A stretch of 64,000 bases of DNA, taken from Sycon ciliatum. Lineage: Eukaryota > Porifera > Calcarea > Leucosolenida > Sycettidae. The notes under the pieces are model-generated. The model saw only the letters and a list, made by a program, of their open reading frames with translations. It made no database searches and was not told where the DNA came from. The stretch covers positions 76,899,747 to 76,963,746 of the forward strand of contig NC_088643.1 of assembly GCF_964019385.1 (NCBI RefSeq), given 5' to 3'. Of this stretch, positions 12,701 through 21,033 are shown one piece after another (positions within the stretch are counted from its first letter, which is position 1; each line of letters starts with the position of its first letter). The translations under genes were made by a program, and so were the position numbers.

Positions 12701-12906
12701 AGATCATCATGATTGCCGTGGCAACGCCGATTGTCATTGTCCTGTTCGTCCTGCTCTGCGTCTTCTTCTGGGTGGTGCAGGACTGGAACTGCAAGTGGTG
12801 CCGCTACCTGAACTGTGTGCCGCTAACGGAAACTCTGTGCCAGGATCTCAGCCAGGACATACGGCAGCCACGCTTTGTGTACAACCTGGCACCATCCCTC
12901 GGCTAG
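171..12906 (+). CDS. RHBDF: iRhom (inactive rhomboid) gene, 3' half, with two alternative terminal exons
   Basis: iRhoms are catalytically dead rhomboid-family membrane proteins of the ER/Golgi that guide clients such as ADAM17 and EGF-family ligands. Exons at 171-338, 1283-1470, 2443-2506, 4173-4337, 4884-4984 and 5417-5570 join in phase and match the order of the human iRhom C-terminal half as remembered: [11 protein letters not shown], a Cys-rich lumenal region, [41 protein letters not shown], the transmembrane helices and FVPYQAE. Either 8923-9411 or 12409-12906 then supplies the last helices, giving about 442 or 445 residues in this window. The residues following the FVPYQAE/V junction are GPGP or GPGG instead of the rhomboid GxSG, so the catalytic Ser is absent, as in all iRhoms. 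The N-terminal cytosolic part lies before the window. The family call is firm; the alternative use of the two last exons is inferred. Confidence 0.92.
844..1024. mobile_element. Short TIR element (MITE) in iRhom intron
   Basis: About 180 bp bounded by TACAGTATAACC and a right end TTTTACTGTA. The interior carries repeated GACCACCT / GGTGGT motifs. The ends resemble the CAGTGAAACC-type elements at 29139 and 61094. It is non-coding. Confidence 0.5.
1060..1170. repeat. ATCATGTGATCATGCT-type minisatellite
   Basis: About seven imperfect copies of a roughly 14-18 bp unit built on the palindrome ATCATGTGATCAT. It is intronic. Confidence 0.85.
1283..1470 (+). CDS. RHBDF: iRhom exon: Cys-rich lumenal segment
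   Basis: 188 nt after CTGCAG, starting [13 protein letters not shown] and ending [10 protein letters not shown] with donor GTAAGC. It enters at phase 0 and leaves two bases that join the next exon. It matches the iRhom segment with a conserved TSG-VC-QDP. Confidence 0.9.
1793..2400. repeat. 18-bp minisatellite, about 33 copies
   Basis: The unit GGATATGTTCCTATGCAT repeats almost perfectly. The 3' third changes to a GGATATGTTTCCATGCAT variant and then to a 23-bp form with an added GATAT. It ends about 40 bp before the acceptor of the exon at 2443. Because 18 is divisible by 3, every frame stays open and gives false repetitive proteins on both strands. Confidence 0.97.
2443..2506 (+). CDS. RHBDF: iRhom exon: short WVDDISRWP segment
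   Basis: 64 nt between GTTGTTCAG and donor GTAAGT. The first base completes the codon from the previous exon. It encodes SCIRPAS, then [11 protein letters not shown], matching the human segment with PDDITKWP. It leaves phase 0. Confidence 0.88.
2546..3606. mobile_element. hAT-like DNA transposon remnant with CAGGGGCGTAG ends
   Basis: The left end CAGGGGCGTAGGCAGG and right end CCTGGCTACGCCCCTG are inverted repeats of a type widespread on animal DNA transposons. A short direct repeat, TCCATC, lies at both edges. Poly-G, poly-T and (GA)n tracts are inside, with a short reading frame at 2981. The whole copy lies in an iRhom intron. Confidence 0.6.
2981..3214 (+). pseudogene. N-terminal remnant resembling hAT/TTF-type transposase proteins
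   Basis: Starts [14 protein letters not shown] and continues with a Ser/Glu/Asp-rich stretch. This resembles the short Lys-rich start and acidic linker of hAT or zinc-finger MYM-type transposase proteins. It ends after 77 codons with no zinc finger or catalytic core. It lies inside the element at 2546-3606, which supports a transposon origin. The call rests on a short motif. Confidence 0.35.
4094..4164. repeat. (GT)n microsatellite abutting the iRhom acceptor
   Basis: A near-pure GT run with one AT interruption ends eight bases before the AG of the exon at 4173. Confidence 0.95.
4173..4337 (+). CDS. RHBDF: iRhom exon: GRPCC lumenal segment
   Basis: 55 codons, phase 0 at both ends, acceptor CTTCTATAG, donor GTATGC. 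It contains [16 protein letters not shown] and [17 protein letters not shown], which follow the Cys spacing of the iRhom homology domain. Confidence 0.93.
4479..4593. repeat. Perfect hairpin: 53-bp arms, 9-nt loop
   Basis: The left arm (4479-4531) and right arm (4541-4593) are exact reverse complements around the loop CTCTTTGTA. It lies in an iRhom intron. Such perfect arms suggest a recent foldback event or a minimal foldback element. Confidence 0.93.
4884..4984 (+). CDS. RHBDF: iRhom exon: [10 protein letters not shown] segment
   Basis: 101 nt after TTTTGTTAG. It encodes [10 protein letters not shown] and [18 protein letters not shown], the conserved lead-in to the second transmembrane helix. 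It leaves two bases before donor GTAAGT. Confidence 0.94.
5330..5424. repeat. 40-bp tandem triplication covering the 3' splice site
   Basis: CAACAGCATNTTGCATCT recurs at 5331, 5371 and 5411, exactly 40 bp apart. Only the third gives the iRhom reading frame. Use of the second adds 40 nt and soon reaches a stop. Confidence 0.9.
5417..5570 (+). CDS. RHBDF: iRhom exon: core transmembrane helices
   Basis: 154 nt; the first base completes a Gly codon. It encodes [34 protein letters not shown] and [15 protein letters not shown], which are the rhomboid core helices before the (dead) active-site loop. It ends at phase 0 with donor GTGAGT, the branch point for the two alternative last exons. Confidence 0.95.
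5605..5732. repeat. G-rich low-complexity tract
   Basis: Several runs of 9-12 G separated by short GGTGGAGG-like spacers lie directly after the iRhom exon. G-quadruplex formation is possible on the transcribed RNA. Confidence 0.8.
5898..6700. mobile_element. Inverted-repeat element in iRhom intron
   Basis: ACTTGGTCCGCGTCAG with the following 20 bases at 5898 returns inverted at 6664-6700 with few mismatches. About 730 bp of non-repetitive, apparently non-coding DNA lies between. No clear target duplication was seen. Confidence 0.55.
7019..7275. mobile_element. MITE, about 257 bp, TA-flanked
   Basis: The ends TACAGTGCATTTCAAAAC and GTTTTGAAATGGACTGTA are inverted repeats that extend inward through ATAGACGCGTA. 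The TA edges fit a Tc1/mariner-type target. It lies in an iRhom intron. Confidence 0.75.
7276..8820. other. iRhom intron without recognisable gene
   Basis: No coding exon was recognised. On the minus strand around 8190-8265 a tRNA-like stretch carries TGGCATAGTGCG (A-box-like) and GCTTGAATCC (B-box-like), which could be the head of a tRNA-derived SINE. Short ATGATGT repeats lie at 8270-8320. Confidence 0.4.
8923..9411 (+). CDS. RHBDF: iRhom terminal exon, version 1
   Basis: 162 codons plus stop, phase 0, after the acceptor CTGTGTAG at the end of a GT/GC repeat. It encodes VGPGPALFG, then helices [32 protein letters not shown] and a long final hydrophobic segment, then a Cys cluster ([17 protein letters not shown]). 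The rhomboid Ser position is lost, but the helix-6 His is kept in NYAHVGGF. About 60% of positions look shared with version 2 by eye. It ends [10 protein letters not shown]. Confidence 0.93.
   Translation, partial: VGPGPALFGLMACLVVDAVKERHLLERPWREVTKILAIVTLAIFMGFLPFIDNYAHVGGFVMGLFTSVLFVPYIGQSLAGVNDEGHAFSRVEKRWFRLYHIGSLVVAFLAIVAFFLLFFLLFYDVQPACKNCSYFNCIPLTKTLCDDLAVDLSTRSCHVCQN
9604..9790. repeat. (GT)n/(GC) microsatellite
   Basis: About 180 bp of GT repeats with scattered GC, downstream of terminal exon 1. It produces false open frames of Val/Cys or His/Thr repeats. Confidence 0.95.
10748..10791. repeat. 44-bp perfect palindrome
   Basis: TGTGAACTTCAATAAGAAAT and its exact reverse complement meet at an ATAT centre with no loop. 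It lies between the two iRhom terminal exons. Confidence 0.93.
10901..11083. mobile_element. MITE with CAGGGGCGTAGC-type ends
   Basis: Left ACAGGGGCGTAGCAACTGG and right CGGTGCTATGCGCCTGTA are imperfect inverted repeats. Subterminal CGGCCGG motifs mirror each other, and a poly-C run of 15 lies near the right end. Related ends occur at 2546. Confidence 0.6.
11377..11579. mobile_element. hAT-type MITE, 203 bp, with 8-bp target duplication
   Basis: The termini TAGGCCTTGGCGGATAATG and CATTATCCGCCAAGGGCTA are inverted repeats with one mismatch. The 8-bp direct repeat ACCCGGAG flanks it at 11369-11376 and 11580-11587. The termini resemble those of the larger hAT-like element at 34126. Confidence 0.85.
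12409..12906 (+). CDS. RHBDF: iRhom terminal exon, version 2
   Basis: 165 codons plus stop, phase 0, acceptor TTTGTGTTACAG. It encodes [14 protein letters not shown], then [33 protein letters not shown], a Lys/Arg-rich loop, a last helix with [16 protein letters not shown], and [15 protein letters not shown]. The GPGG motif is closer to the GPAG of known iRhoms than version 1. The usual helix-6 His is replaced by Asn (NFANISGF). It sits about 3 kb after version 1 and takes the same splice phase, so either can follow the exon ending at 5570. Confidence 0.93.
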   Translation, partial: VGPGGALFGLLATLYIEIIQQWSTLETPGEELFKVSAVVLFLFVVGLLPYVDNFANISGFIFGLLLAAIFVPFLQVNRNPHAALSGEAHVEPDLRKRKIIMIAVATPIVIVLFVLLCVFFWVVQDWNCKWCRYLNCVPLTETLCQDLSQDIRQPRFVYNLAPSLG

Positions 12907-13076
12907 ATCCTCTTGGCCCTCTTGATAGCCTATGAGTTTATAGACCTCATTGACACTGTTTTAGTCCTGACATTAGCTCAAGAATTATGATTTTGTCCGA
13001 CTTAGGTGGATTCACATACTGAACGAATTTAATTTAAGTGCATGTATGCATCCTGTTGCAGCTTGTCAGTGTGTTA

Positions 13077-13696
13077 GGCCACGGTCACACCTAACAAGCC
13101 GTTTCCCGCTTGCGCTGAAAGTGGCTTGTGATGAATGGGGTGGTTGGTCACACCACTTCGCGAAATCGGCTGGACTTTTTTGTGTGCTAGAGTTTTTTTC
13201 TTCCCGCTCATTTTTGAATATGATTTTCTCTTGTTTTCCCGTCCGCCTTCTCCAGCACACTTCTTCAGTTCGTCCAAGATCCACGCTCTCTTTCTGGTAT
13301 TTTTTTTCATAGTGGTCTCATACTTGGTTTTTGTTTCAAACCAAAGCTCCAGTAGTCGCCGCTCCAGTGCTACTGTCCAGGATTCCATGATGACCGACAA
13401 AAAGGCAAGGAGAGAAGCTTCACCAACAACGAAAGCCGGAAGGTGGCAGAACACGATGCAAGCTGCAAGATCATGCCAAGATGCGCTTTGAACGAGTTTA
13501 TTTTTCCCGCCACTGTACTGCGCCAGAATGGCTGAAAGTGGCTGAATCCATTCAGCGCTCCCATTCAGCGCTTTGAAAACGGCTGACTGCTGAAAAAGGC
13601 TGAAGCCGAAAATTCAGCCGTTTCCGTAGCGACGATGACGTCAAAAAGCGCTTTTTTCTGCTGAATGGCTGAATTGCGCTTGGTGTGACCGCGGCC
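13077..13696. mobile_element. Harbinger-type MITE, TTA target duplication
   Basis: GGCCACGGTCACACC and GGTGTGACCGCGGCC are 15-bp inverted ends with one mismatch, bordered by TTA on both sides. The right third is packed with GGCTGAA/TTCAGCC motifs in both orientations, a subterminal pattern typical of transposase or hairpin sites. Two TTTCCCGC motifs are inside (13102 and 13503). No transposase is encoded. Confidence 0.8.
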
Positions 13697-13699
13697 TTA

Positions 13700-15300
13700 G
13701 GCCAGAACCCGCCCAGCCACCACCTCCAGCTGCTGCTCATTTATGGTGTGCTGTATCTGGAACCGATTTTGATTGCTGCATTTTAGCCAACACACGTGCA
13801 TTGTGTTGCTGTGCCGATCTGCAGAATGCTCCCTGGTGCACTAACAGAGGTATTTGACATGACAACGAGTATGTCTAGCCCTACGCTAAGCAGCTGTTTT
13901 TTGCCTCCCGCTGTGACTGAAAAGCCTCTGCTGATAACTACACAGTAGACGGCGTTGCATCCTTCTGCCGGATTCTCTGATTTCAAGTACCGGCATGTAA
14001 CGCCATGACGTCATTATCAATTTTGATGCTGCATCATCAGCTAGGTGGTTTTGGAACTTTTCAAGGAAGGTCCGGGCGCTGCACTGGCTGTAAATGATCT
14101 TTGTGGCAACAAAACATGATTGAACCGTAGATTTGTGGAATGTACTGGGAAATGTGTCACGGTTGGATTGGTAGTTTTAAGGGGCGAGCCTATTCCGAAA
14201 CATGGTCAATATGCTTCTATCGCCATTGGACCCACACAGCAACCGTAAATGCCAAGTCGCAATCGCCAAACCAAAATCTTGAATAATTTAGTGTTGACAC
14301 AAATTAGGCTTGTACAGACGCTGATAGATGGCTTTCAAAACGTTTAACTGTAGTCCATAACCATGCCGACCATGGCACAATACAGTGAAAGAAGAGTCGG
14401 AAGACGAATTGCAACAATCAGGACTACCTAGCAGACGATTGTACCCTGAAGACTTGCTACCACTAAACCTACGCACAACACTAACATTCTCACCGGCACT
14501 CTCACGATCACTCCCATCATCGCTCTTTGAAAGTACATTTTCCGGCGAGGAAGATGCGTTACACGTGACGGCCAAATCTATGGAAGAAGTTGATATGCGT
14601 ACACCGTCTCGGTAAAATGAATGGAAGTATCAAGATGAATAATTTTAGTTGTCATCTTGGCAGGAATGACTGTCAACATCAAGCGAAGTAACATAATGAT
14701 ACTAGGAAGTGGGGTAGAGCATATCTGTTCAATCCTTCTGCAACTATCAAACGTGGTTTCATCATACAATGTAACTATGGTCAACTCTTTACATATCGAC
14801 ATGCCCTCGAGTCATCAGGTTTGAAACAGTGACAGGAAAAGAGCAGGTTCGCTCCATGCCACTTCCGGGGTATTATGAGGCTGCAGGAACTTCGCGGCCT
14901 TGCCGCTCATACTAAAAATACTAATAATATACATCCGCTCATATCTTACATAGCAACTGAACAACTGTTTACATGTACCGGTACTTTTTAACTTAAATAA
15001 GAGTTTTCAGTGTGACGTGCCAGCGCGTCCATCATCAACACTACTATTCAGAATATAGAAGTAGAAGGATAAGAGAATGTTAACAGTAACAATTCGTTAT
15101 GAGTAATGGTCCACCAATTCAAGCAGAAAATAGACAAACAGATTGCACAGCAATTGGTGTTGTCACTAAACTGATTGCATGGACTGTTACATAATTATGC
15201 AGTCACATGACACGTAAACTCCAACCCCGGATTGCTCCTTTCTATAATGACTGTTGGGCTCATCCCGTGAGTTCAATTCAAGATCGTGCTATGATCATGA
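13700..15300. other. Intergenic stretch between iRhom and the two-pass membrane gene
   Basis: No gene recognised. A Ser-rich frame on the minus strand (14288-14575) and a neighbour at 14578-14802 are open, but match nothing I know and lack convincing splice or start context. They could be unrecognised exons. Confidence 0.4.
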
Positions 15301-15316
15301 ACAATTCACGTGGGGG

Positions 15317-16600
15317 CTAAGCCTGTGCCAAGAGCAATGTTGACTCGGTATGGTTTGTGGCGTTGATTTGCGTTGCCGGCGGTGTTGGCGTTTCCTGGTC
15401 TTCCCCATCAGCGGCATTGTCAGACCGCTGCCGCAGTGTGCGGAAGATCTTCCAGCGATGCCGCTGCCGGTAGCTGTAGATAGCCACAAGCAGCAAGATG
15501 ACGAACACGTTGGAGCCACCGAAGACGGCAACATAGAGGCCAGCGCGGGCTGTGCATGTGCATTTGATGGTGGCCAGGATGCCACCTGCAGGCTGACTCT
15601 GGGCCCGTGCTATCACGACCAGCTGCGACTTGTCACGGTAGTGCAGCGGCACACTGCACGGCGTGTCCAGTGTTGCGCACACTACGTCGTACTCGGTACT
15701 GTTGTGTACGGTCTGGGACACCACGGTACCGGAGAGAGACAAGTACACGTCCGCGCTGACACTTTCCACGTTGAGTGCCACGACCAGGCTACCCCCACTG
15801 GCAATCTCTACTCCCCAGTCAGTATCGCCTTCGCACTCCAGGTTATGACGGTCGAGCCAGCGACTTTTTCCGGTGGCTTTCCAGTCCTGCAGGTCAGCCT
15901 GACTACTGAATAAGAATACAGTGACAACTGCGCAGCCACCAGTCATGTATGCACTCAATGCTACATCAGACGAGTCACTCACTGGCAAGATGAGCTCATG
16001 CAGGCCGCCTCGCTGCAACTCAACAGCAGGCCACGTCACCTCGCGCTGATGCGGCCTCAGCACATCATCGGCGTTGGCAACCCGCACCACCGCCGTGCTG
16101 TTGTCGCCGTCCGTTGCCGTGGTAGTGTCATGGCAACTCAGCGTGCTGCACCACGTGTTTGAGCAGACCGTGCTCTCTGCATCGCCGCTGTACACGGCCA
16201 GCTGGATAGGGCCGTACACAGTGAACACCATGTAGAACGGGAAGGTCGTGATGAACGCCGTCGCCGTCAGTGCCAACAGGAACATGCACAGACCGCCACG
16301 TGATATTCTTCCAATGTAGGAATCATTTCCATGGCTACCACTGCCCGACCCAGCAGCACCTACACTGCCATTGCTACTGCGTGCACTTGACGACACCGAC
16401 TCTGGCAGAGTACGGAAATTGCGTATGCCTTTCACCGATACCGACCTTGTTCCGGGCTGACTGGAGCGACGGCCAGACACCGTCGTTCTGGACCTATCCG
16501 ATGACGCAGATTTGTACGTACCAGCGCGACCCCCGCCATCTCCACTTTCGCTCCGTCGCGGTGGAGATTTACTCAGCTTTATGGACTCGTGCCGTCCCAT
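15317..16600 (-). CDS. Two-pass membrane protein of unknown family
   Basis: A single 427-residue frame without introns. Residues 1-100 are Ser/Arg/Gly-rich, basic and probably cytosolic. Residues about 104-127 form a first hydrophobic helix (LCMFLLALTATAFITTF). About 225 residues of ectodomain follow, with several Cys and N-glycosylation sequons such as DNST and HNST. A second helix lies at about 352-375 (VFVILLLVAIYSY), then a 52-residue cytosolic tail with Arg-rich start and acidic/Pro/Thr-rich end. Helix, ectodomain, helix, tail resembles the layout of plant APD-type membrane proteins, but no RING finger is present and I do not claim homology. Length and composition argue for a real gene. 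Function unknown. Confidence 0.7.
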   Translation of the reverse strand: MGRHESIKLSKSPPRRSESGDGGGRAGTYKSASSDRSRTTVSGRRSSQPGTRSVSVKGIRNFRTLPESVSSSARSSNGSVGAAGSGSGSHGNDSYIGRISRGGLCMFLLALTATAFITTFPFYMVFTVYGPIQLAVYSGDAESTVCSNTWCSTLSCHDTTTATDGDNSTAVVRVANADDVLRPHQREVTWPAVELQRGGLHELILPVSDSSDVALSAYMTGGCAVVTVFLFSSQADLQDWKATGKSRWLDRHNLECEGDTDWGVEIASGGSLVVALNVESVSADVYLSLSGTVVSQTVHNSTEYDVVCATLDTPCSVPLHYRDKSQLVVIARAQSQPAGGILATIKCTCTARAGLYVAVFGGSNVFVILLLVAIYSYRQRHRWKIFRTLRQRSDNAADGEDQETPTPPATQINATNHTESTLLLAQA

Positions 16601-17013
16601 GAGAGCTGGTGAGTGGCCTGTCGATTCAAGTTTCTTGCACGTAACTAGAAATTAATCCAGACTAGGTGAACCATAGGCCATGTACCAATATTCATTCCAC
16701 GACCTAGCTGTCACAAATCTCACTAAAATTATTTGAAGAAACCCTGTGCACAGCTGTCCATTCACGACTATCGCGTTGCTCGTCGCTAGCAAAGCTCAGC
16801 TGCGTCTAGACCCTCACGAAGTACGCAATCATGCCATGGTGTTGCTTAGCGCTCGCAAACACCGGAGTTATGGAGAATACAACTGCCGGCTAGTTGGGAG
16901 TCGACATTCATTTTTTGGGAAACGTCAAAACGGCACAAAGATTGAAAGAAGCCAATACTAGCACTTGCACTGCTACGATACTTAGCCGTGTACTGACTGA
17001 CCTAGTACAGTGT

Positions 17014-17118
17014 ACAGTGCTGGCAACTGAAATCCGACCCCCTGAGCGATGCGCTCACATCGCAAAGAATGAACCCGGCCCACCGCTCAGGGGGTCGGGT
17101 TTCATTTGCCAGCACTGT
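17014..17118. mobile_element. Foldback MITE, 35-bp arms
   Basis: ACAGTGCTGGCAACTGAAAT at the left and ATTTGCCAGCACTGT at the right are reverse complements, with CCGACCCCCTGAGCG continuing the arm inward. A short unique centre separates the arms. TA-like edges suggest a mariner-type mover. Confidence 0.8.
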
Positions 17119-17222
17119 AGTCACTGTAGTCAGTGTAGATCTATGATTGTACATGTACATGACTTTGTAGTGACTGTAGCCATGGTAGCTGTGTAGAAAG
17201 AAGACTGAGTCACCAAAAACGA

Positions 17223-18070
17223 CTACGAGTAGACCCAGGTGCTCGAAGTCCGTACATGGTATCCTAAGTTCGTACGCCCATAATTTCATGTTCTGTTATT
17301 GTATTCGACTCAAATATTTTATGGAGGGGACAGTGTGGTATGTTCTCCTCGCGTACCAATTTTCAGGGATCTACGATCAGCAGAAGTCCCATACCACGGG
17401 AGTGGGTTTTCGAGTGTCCATACGAAATACAAATTGGGTTTACATTTCATGCAAAAATCAACTTTGCCAAGACCGATTTCGAACGGACACAGCTAGCGTC
17501 AAACAGACCTTCACTCAATCATCAAGAGCCAGCTTAGAGCTGACAATGGCCAGAGGAGAAGAATTTACAGAGAACCACCAATCCTTGCAGAAAGGTTGAC
17601 ACTCCTGGCATCTCCACCACTGTTTTCCCGCGGTTTTCACAGCGCAGCTGCTTCTTCTCTGAGCCGACTAAAAACAGCTTGCATTTCGGCAACAAACTAC
17701 GCTTTTGCAAGAAATACCGGTGGAGGCACATGCCAAACATATCCCTTCGGTGCTTTCGTCGTAACCGAGGGATTGCAAGTTAGCAATTAGCAGAAATATG
17801 TGTGTATTTCGAGTCACCTCTGATCAGTACGGACTTAGAGTACCCTCTGCGACACCAAATTTTGATATGAAAAATGAGCGAACTCCAGAGAAACAGATCG
17901 GATCGAAAGATGGCCTGGTTCAATCGAGCCTGGCCTCAAAACAAACTTGGACAAGATACCTTCCATCCACGAGCAGGATTCTGGCAAGTGATCATTGCTA
18001 GTGTGAGTTTCAGCTCGGCAAACACACACTGTAAACGTGTACGGACTTCGAGCACCTGGGTCTACGAGTA
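17223..18070. mobile_element. Element with 34-bp inverted ends
   Basis: ACTACGAGTAGACCCAGGTG at 17222 continues through CTCGAAGTCCGTAC and returns inverted at 18037-18070. About 800 bp without a recognisable protein lies between. Both ends are followed outward by a TACATGTACATG-type repeat. Confidence 0.6.
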
Positions 18071-18548
18071 GATCTAGTACTGGACACTCGCACTTCCAGG
18101 TGATCTTCTGTTCTGTAAAATGATTGTACATGTACATGACATACTGTATGGTTTTCCTTGTACATGCAATCTCTGAAGTAAAAAAATGCGAGAACTATCC
18201 GAAACCCTCGAGCCTCCATCCAGACAGCCTGCAGACTACACTTTGCAGTGCCAGTAGGTGGTTGTTTCGGGGACTTCACGACATGAGGTCACATTTTTTT
18301 AAACCTGGACCATCAACCAACTAGAAATAATAATAATTATTAGAATGGACCTGCAGGGTATTGTGTAGCAACGGCAGGACCCGAAGATCAAGATCAGAGA
18401 TCGTTGTTATCGTTCCGTAGCCGACGTCGGACGACGAAAAAGCTGAGAAGGCCAGAATAATATTATTATCAATCAACCAGTCCGAAATTGAATTGAAATT
18501 GAATTGTTTTTGTGACCATTGTCACCAACCGCGGATTGCCGGTGCGTA

Positions 18549-18980
18549 ATGGAGTCGACTCTTCGCTCCACGGCCTACTTCTTGCTGTTGTTGGTTGTCG
18601 TTGCATTCTTCACGAGTTTGGGCGAGACATTGCCCTCGCCCTTGGCTAGCGAACAGCAACGGAATGAAGCATCATTGTCTTCGTCGCCAGATTCGGTGTC
18701 GGGCCCTAACGGATTGGTATGTGCGTTCTGTGAGATGATTATAAAAGAGGTCCTGGCTTACACCGAGTTGGACAGCACCGAGGCGAAGATCATGGCTCAC
18801 CTGAAAGGTGTGTGCGGCAAACTTTTCAACGGCACGCTGCTGAGCGAATGCGACCAGTTCTTCGTCGAGTATGGTCCGACAGCGCTCAAGCTGGTGTTAC
18901 AGGAAGTGGATCCTGCTAAAGGGTGCGACGCGTTGATAGGAAAGAACGTGACCTGCGTGGACGGCCCAGGTGTACTGTGA
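18549..18980 (+). CDS. Secreted saposin-B domain protein
   Basis: 143 residues from the ATG at 18549. Residues 1-26 form a signal peptide (TAYFLLLLVVVAFF then a small-residue cleavage region). A short Ser-rich propeptide-like stretch follows. Six Cys at 58, 61, 89, 101, 126 and 136 give the CxxC...C...C...C...C pattern of a single saposin-B fold, which binds or perturbs lipids and is held by three disulfides. Sequons lie at NGT (94) and NVT (133). It is the length of one saposin unit, not a multi-domain prosaposin. The last codons overlap a GTGAGT donor-like motif (18975), so the protein could instead continue through an intron. Role could be lysosomal lipid binding or an antimicrobial/pore-forming peptide; the sequence does not decide. 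Confidence 0.78.
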   Translation: MESTLRSTAYFLLLLVVVAFFTSLGETLPSPLASEQQRNEASLSSSPDSVSGPNGLVCAFCEMIIKEVLAYTELDSTEAKIMAHLKGVCGKLFNGTLLSECDQFFVEYGPTALKLVLQEVDPAKGCDALIGKNVTCVDGPGVL

Positions 18981-19984
18981 GTGTAACCGTGGAAAAGATT
19001 GTGCCTGCTCTGCCCATGCAGGATCATGATGATCATGAACCGTCAGAACGTGATGATGACGATTTCCTATTATTTTACGCACACTTGAAATGATATCTTC
19101 CAGTGCAAAAGTTGAGATGATTTTTTATTAAATTATCCCCAGTTATTCCTCCCCCGGCTCCTTCCCCTCATATCACTCCCTCCCTGGTTCCTAGATCTTC
19201 AAACAGCTAACTTTCCGCACGTAAAACTGAGCTGGTCTACTACTACAAGTAGCTACACCAGCATTACAACAATAGCGTATGTTTTACCTGACGACTCCCT
19301 CTGTAAGGAAATACACAGTGTAGTCGTATTTGCTTGGATGCACTGTTTACTACAATCAGGGAAACGTGAAATGTACCGGTATTTTACGACTCCCTGATTA
19401 CAGTAATTCCTATGCCACACAAGATCAGTAAAAGTTTTCTTTATTGAAAAACTTACCACAGTGAAAGAATTGAAAAGCCGAAATCGCTCAGGAATTCTTT
19501 AAAGTGTAAAATATGCTGATCAATGCCTGACAATGATGGGAGTGCATGGAGTGTGTGTGTGTGTGTGGGTGTGGGTGGGTGGGTGGGGGTAAACTGTGCA
19601 TTCTAGAAATCCAGAAGAGGAGTGTGATGTGCATAATATTATTGGTTTGAAGTAGAACATTCTTCCAATAAAAACGTCAATTGAGAAAATGAGGCACGAC
19701 TAGTCAAAGTACACTCACTGTACACCACCAATTTTCAAAGGAACTAAACTGAGGTGAGACCAAATCCAGAACTAGTGTATGAAGCGGAGATGGCAATAAA
19801 TAAAAACTGGCGAACGAAAGGAGTGGGGTTAGTTGGTCTAGTGGCGGGCAGTCTTTTCCAATCCGATGCGAAATCACATGCAGCAGCATGCTAATTTGGT
19901 ACGCTGGCGGACTTGTCGACTAAAAATAGTGTGCAAGTGTACGTCTGTGCGGGAAAGAGGAGACAAATGTCACGGTGTGTATGC

Positions 19985-20022
<38 letters not shown>

Positions 20023-20645
20023 ACGAGTGTCGTGTCGAGTGCAGAGTGTGTGGTATATTGGAACTTAAAAATAGACCCGAGCCTAGCAGATAGCAGATAT
20101 GTTGATAAAAATACATCTAAGCATAATCTGAGCCATGAATCTTCAAACTGAAGGATACAGTGGTTACCTTGATTGATACGAAAGAAGAAGACAAAACGAC
20201 AGGAAAGTGGGCAGAATATTGCTAGCACGGGCTATTCAGTACCAGCACCGTGATTGTAAATCGGGTCGGGAACACTGCTGCCAGAAACACAATCATCTAT
20301 GTATTTTGCGTTCGGCTTCTCAGGTCGATGGCTTGAATACAGGTCAATATGGTGTGGCATGGTGAGCCGTGGGGGTAAGTAGAATAATACTTTTAAAATG
20401 GAAATGAAACAGACGACAACGTACACATGCAGTGAAAAGAGCAAAGAGGAGGCAAGAAGAAAGTGCTATTGGCTTAGTACTGGGGCCGGCACTACAACGA
20501 ACGCAGGGGAGTATGATTAGGACGGGAAGGCGTCGCCACGGCAGCATGCTACGGAGTTTATTCAGAATGGCTTGCTGATCATCACTGCAGGGACTGAGTA
20601 TGTCCAACCTGTGATGCTTCTTGCCAAGACACACGGCAACTCGAT

Positions 20646-20649
<4 letters not shown>

Positions 20650-20705
<56 letters not shown>
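20650..20705. repeat. (GA)n microsatellite
   Basis: Uninterrupted GA dinucleotides over about 55 bp. Confidence 0.97.
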
Positions 20706-20706
<1 letters not shown>

Positions 20707-20934
20707 AATTCTTGTTATAACACTCCACGGAATGTCAGGAAAGGGGAAAGTTGAACGCTGACGACTAAAACAATGGCAGGGACGGGATAACTGCGATTGG
20801 GTTGTGATGAAATGTGTGCCGCCCGCGGTTACAGAACATTTGGACAATTACGGATCTACACTGTACATTGTGAGAAAGTGGTTGGGGCTGCTCACTCGCG
20901 GGTAGTGCTCCAGTGCCGATATTGGCACAGGAAC

Positions 20935-20960
20935 ACGCACACACACGCACACACACACAC

Positions 20961-21030
<70 letters not shown>
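20935..21030. repeat. (CA)n microsatellite with CG interruptions
   Basis: CA repeats with occasional CG over about 95 bp. Confidence 0.97.
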
Positions 21031-21033
<3 letters not shown>

